A stretch of DNA of 6,151 bases from Hyphomicrobiales bacterium (GTDB taxonomy: Bacteria > Pseudomonadota > Alphaproteobacteria > Rhizobiales > Beijerinckiaceae). The notes under the pieces were generated by a model. It was not told where the DNA came from. It saw only the letters and a list, made by a program, of their open reading frames with translations, and made no database searches. The stretch is taken from positions 1-6,151 of the forward strand of contig PXAW01000372.1 in NCBI GenBank assembly GCA_003567055.1, given 5' to 3'. Numbering within the stretch: position 1 is the stretch's first letter; every line of letters starts with the position of its first letter. The position numbers and the translations under genes are program-made. Below are positions 5,284 to 6,151 of the stretch, in pieces.

Positions 5284-6151
5284 TCAACCCTCCTGACCGG
5301 CGCGCGCCGGCGCATCCGCCCGCGACAGGCGGATCACGCCCTCGCCGCGCTGATGGCCGATGCTGGTGACGACGGCTTCCGGTGCATCGCCGCGCGCGAT
5401 CGCGGCGGCGGCGAGCGCCACACCGGCGGGCGCCTGCGCCTCCATCAGATGACCGAACGCGTCCTGCAGCGCGAGGATCCGTGCGCCGGGTGCAAGACGA
5501 TCGAGCGCAGCGCGCTCTTCCTCGGTACGCCCCTGCACCCCGGTCGCGCCGGAAATCACCATGGCATCGGGACCGGGCGCGATTTCGGCCCAGAGTTTCT
5601 CGAGCATCTTCGCCGTGGCTCCCGGCTGACGACGGGCGAGATCCGCGCCGACATCATCGATCCGTGCAACGATCTCGGCCCCGCGTTTCCGGGCATGGGC
5701 GCGCGATTCCAGCACGAGGAAACAGCCACCGGAGCCCAGAATGAAACCGCCGCCGCGTTCCGGACGTGAGAAGACGGGGGCAAAAGGCTGCTTCCACAGC
5801 AAGCCGCCCATCTCGTAGAGCATCAGGCTGTCGGCGCGCTCGCCGTTGAACGAGCCGCCGACGAGCACGATATCCGCCTGGCCGGCGCGGATGCGGGCAT
5901 GGGCGATGCGGATCGCGTCGATCCCGGCCTGCTCCTCCCCCATGAAGGTGCGCGAGGCGCCGGTCACGCCGTGGACGATGGCGATATTGCCCGCGAGCAG
6001 GTTGGAGAGCTGCGCGAGGAACAAAGTCGGGCGCACATCGCTCATCAGCCGTTCGTTGAGGAACGCGCCCTGATCGGCCTGGTGCGAAATCTGCGTCAGG
6101 ATCTGGCCGTCAACCTCGTAGTCGCGCTCGCCGCCGCCGGCGGAGACGATC
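5284..6151 (-). CDS. Ketosynthase-like protein lacking the active-site Cys (FabF2XL / chain-length-factor-like), 5' end off window
   Basis: The last 288 codons of a frame that is open to the right edge are present. The fold relation to FabF shows in IAIVHGVTGASRTFMGEE (fragment residues 56-73), QADIVLVGGSFNGE (91-104), ERGGGFILGSGGCFLVLES (131-149) and FGHLMEAQ (232-239). Aligned by eye to the downstream ketosynthase, the nucleophilic Cys is Val62 (codon 5967-5965), the first His is lost (ISGATGVQG in place of NAHGTGTP), the second His survives as H234, and the FGFGG loop is absent. It is therefore probably not a condensing enzyme. By analogy to chain-length factors it could be the non-catalytic half of a heterodimer with the next gene, shaping the acyl pocket. 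From memory it resembles FabF2XL of rhizobial acpXL clusters. An internal ATG at 6045 is not a start: it lies within conserved sequence (LNERLMSDVRPTLFLAQLSN). The stop at 5284 is 2 nt before the next ATG. Confidence 0.82.
   Translation of the reverse strand, partial: IVSAGGGERDYEVDGQILTQISHQADQGAFLNERLMSDVRPTLFLAQLSNLLAGNIAIVHGVTGASRTFMGEEQAGIDAIRIAHARIRAGQADIVLVGGSFNGERADSLMLYEMGGLLWKQPFAPVFSRPERGGGFILGSGGCFLVLESRAHARKRGAEIVARIDDVGADLARRQPGATAKMLEKLWAEIAPGPDAMVISGATGVQGRTEEERAALDRLAPGARILALQDAFGHLMEAQAPAGVALAAAAIARGDAPEAVVTSIGHQRGEGVIRLSRADAPARAGQEG
5289..5294 (-). promoter_or_regulatory. Shine-Dalgarno AGGAGG of the ketosynthase gene, inside the upstream coding end
   Basis: AGGAGG lies within the last codons of the cysteine-less ketosynthase-like gene, 7 nt before ATG 5281. 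It fixes the start at 5281, and its position supports coupled translation of the two subunits. Confidence 0.8.

Noticed and set aside
5282..5287. TTG 5287 as the ketosynthase start
   Set aside because: It lies 1 nt from AGGAGG, too close for use. ATG 5281 is spaced 7 nt from it.
4814..5296. Plus-strand open frame antisense to the ketosynthase gene start
   Set aside because: It is a shadow of a confident gene, with no family resemblance and no ribosome binding site that I could see.

Overview
This is a GC-rich chromosomal window of alphaproteobacterial type, most likely Hyphomicrobiales (Rhizobiales). The assignment rests on two things: the codon use, and a pair of β-ketoacyl-ACP synthases that resemble, from memory, the FabF2/FabF1 pair that rhizobia and Brucella use to make the very-long-chain fatty acid (VLCFA) of lipid A. 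I see no mobile element, CRISPR array, tRNA or rRNA, and no sign of recent transfer.

Left part (1-1813). Two divergent genes share a spacer of about 150 bp. On the minus strand is the N-terminal membrane half of a protein cut by the window edge; it looks like the anchor of a membrane-bound LytTR-type regulator. On the plus strand is a complete multi-pass DUF418 (YeiB-like) membrane protein. The DUF418 gene converges on mutT, and the two are separated by a strong inverted repeat that runs into the end of mutT.

Middle (1856-3186, minus strand). rlmB (a SpoU/TrmH-type 2'-O-ribose RNA methyltransferase with a low-complexity repeat tail at its N terminus) is followed by mutT (Nudix 8-oxo-dGTP hydrolase). 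They share a 4-nt ATGA overlap and so are probably translationally coupled.

Right part (3219-6151, minus strand). Three genes lie tightly together in transcription order: a partial ketosynthase-like protein without the active-site cysteine, a complete ketosynthase with an intact Cys-His-His triad, and a FabG-type SDR ketoreductase. The first two are 2 nt apart. This looks like the 3' end of an acyl-chain elongation operon in which a catalytic and a non-catalytic ketosynthase subunit pair (KS/chain-length-factor style) and FabG reduces the 3-oxoacyl product. A small hairpin followed by a U-run overlaps the fabG stop codon and may separate this operon from rlmB-mutT.

The most interesting points are the cysteine-less ketosynthase partner, the ketoreductase in the place where I would expect a zinc-type dehydrogenase in a canonical VLCFA cluster, and the inverted duplication of the mutT 3' end.
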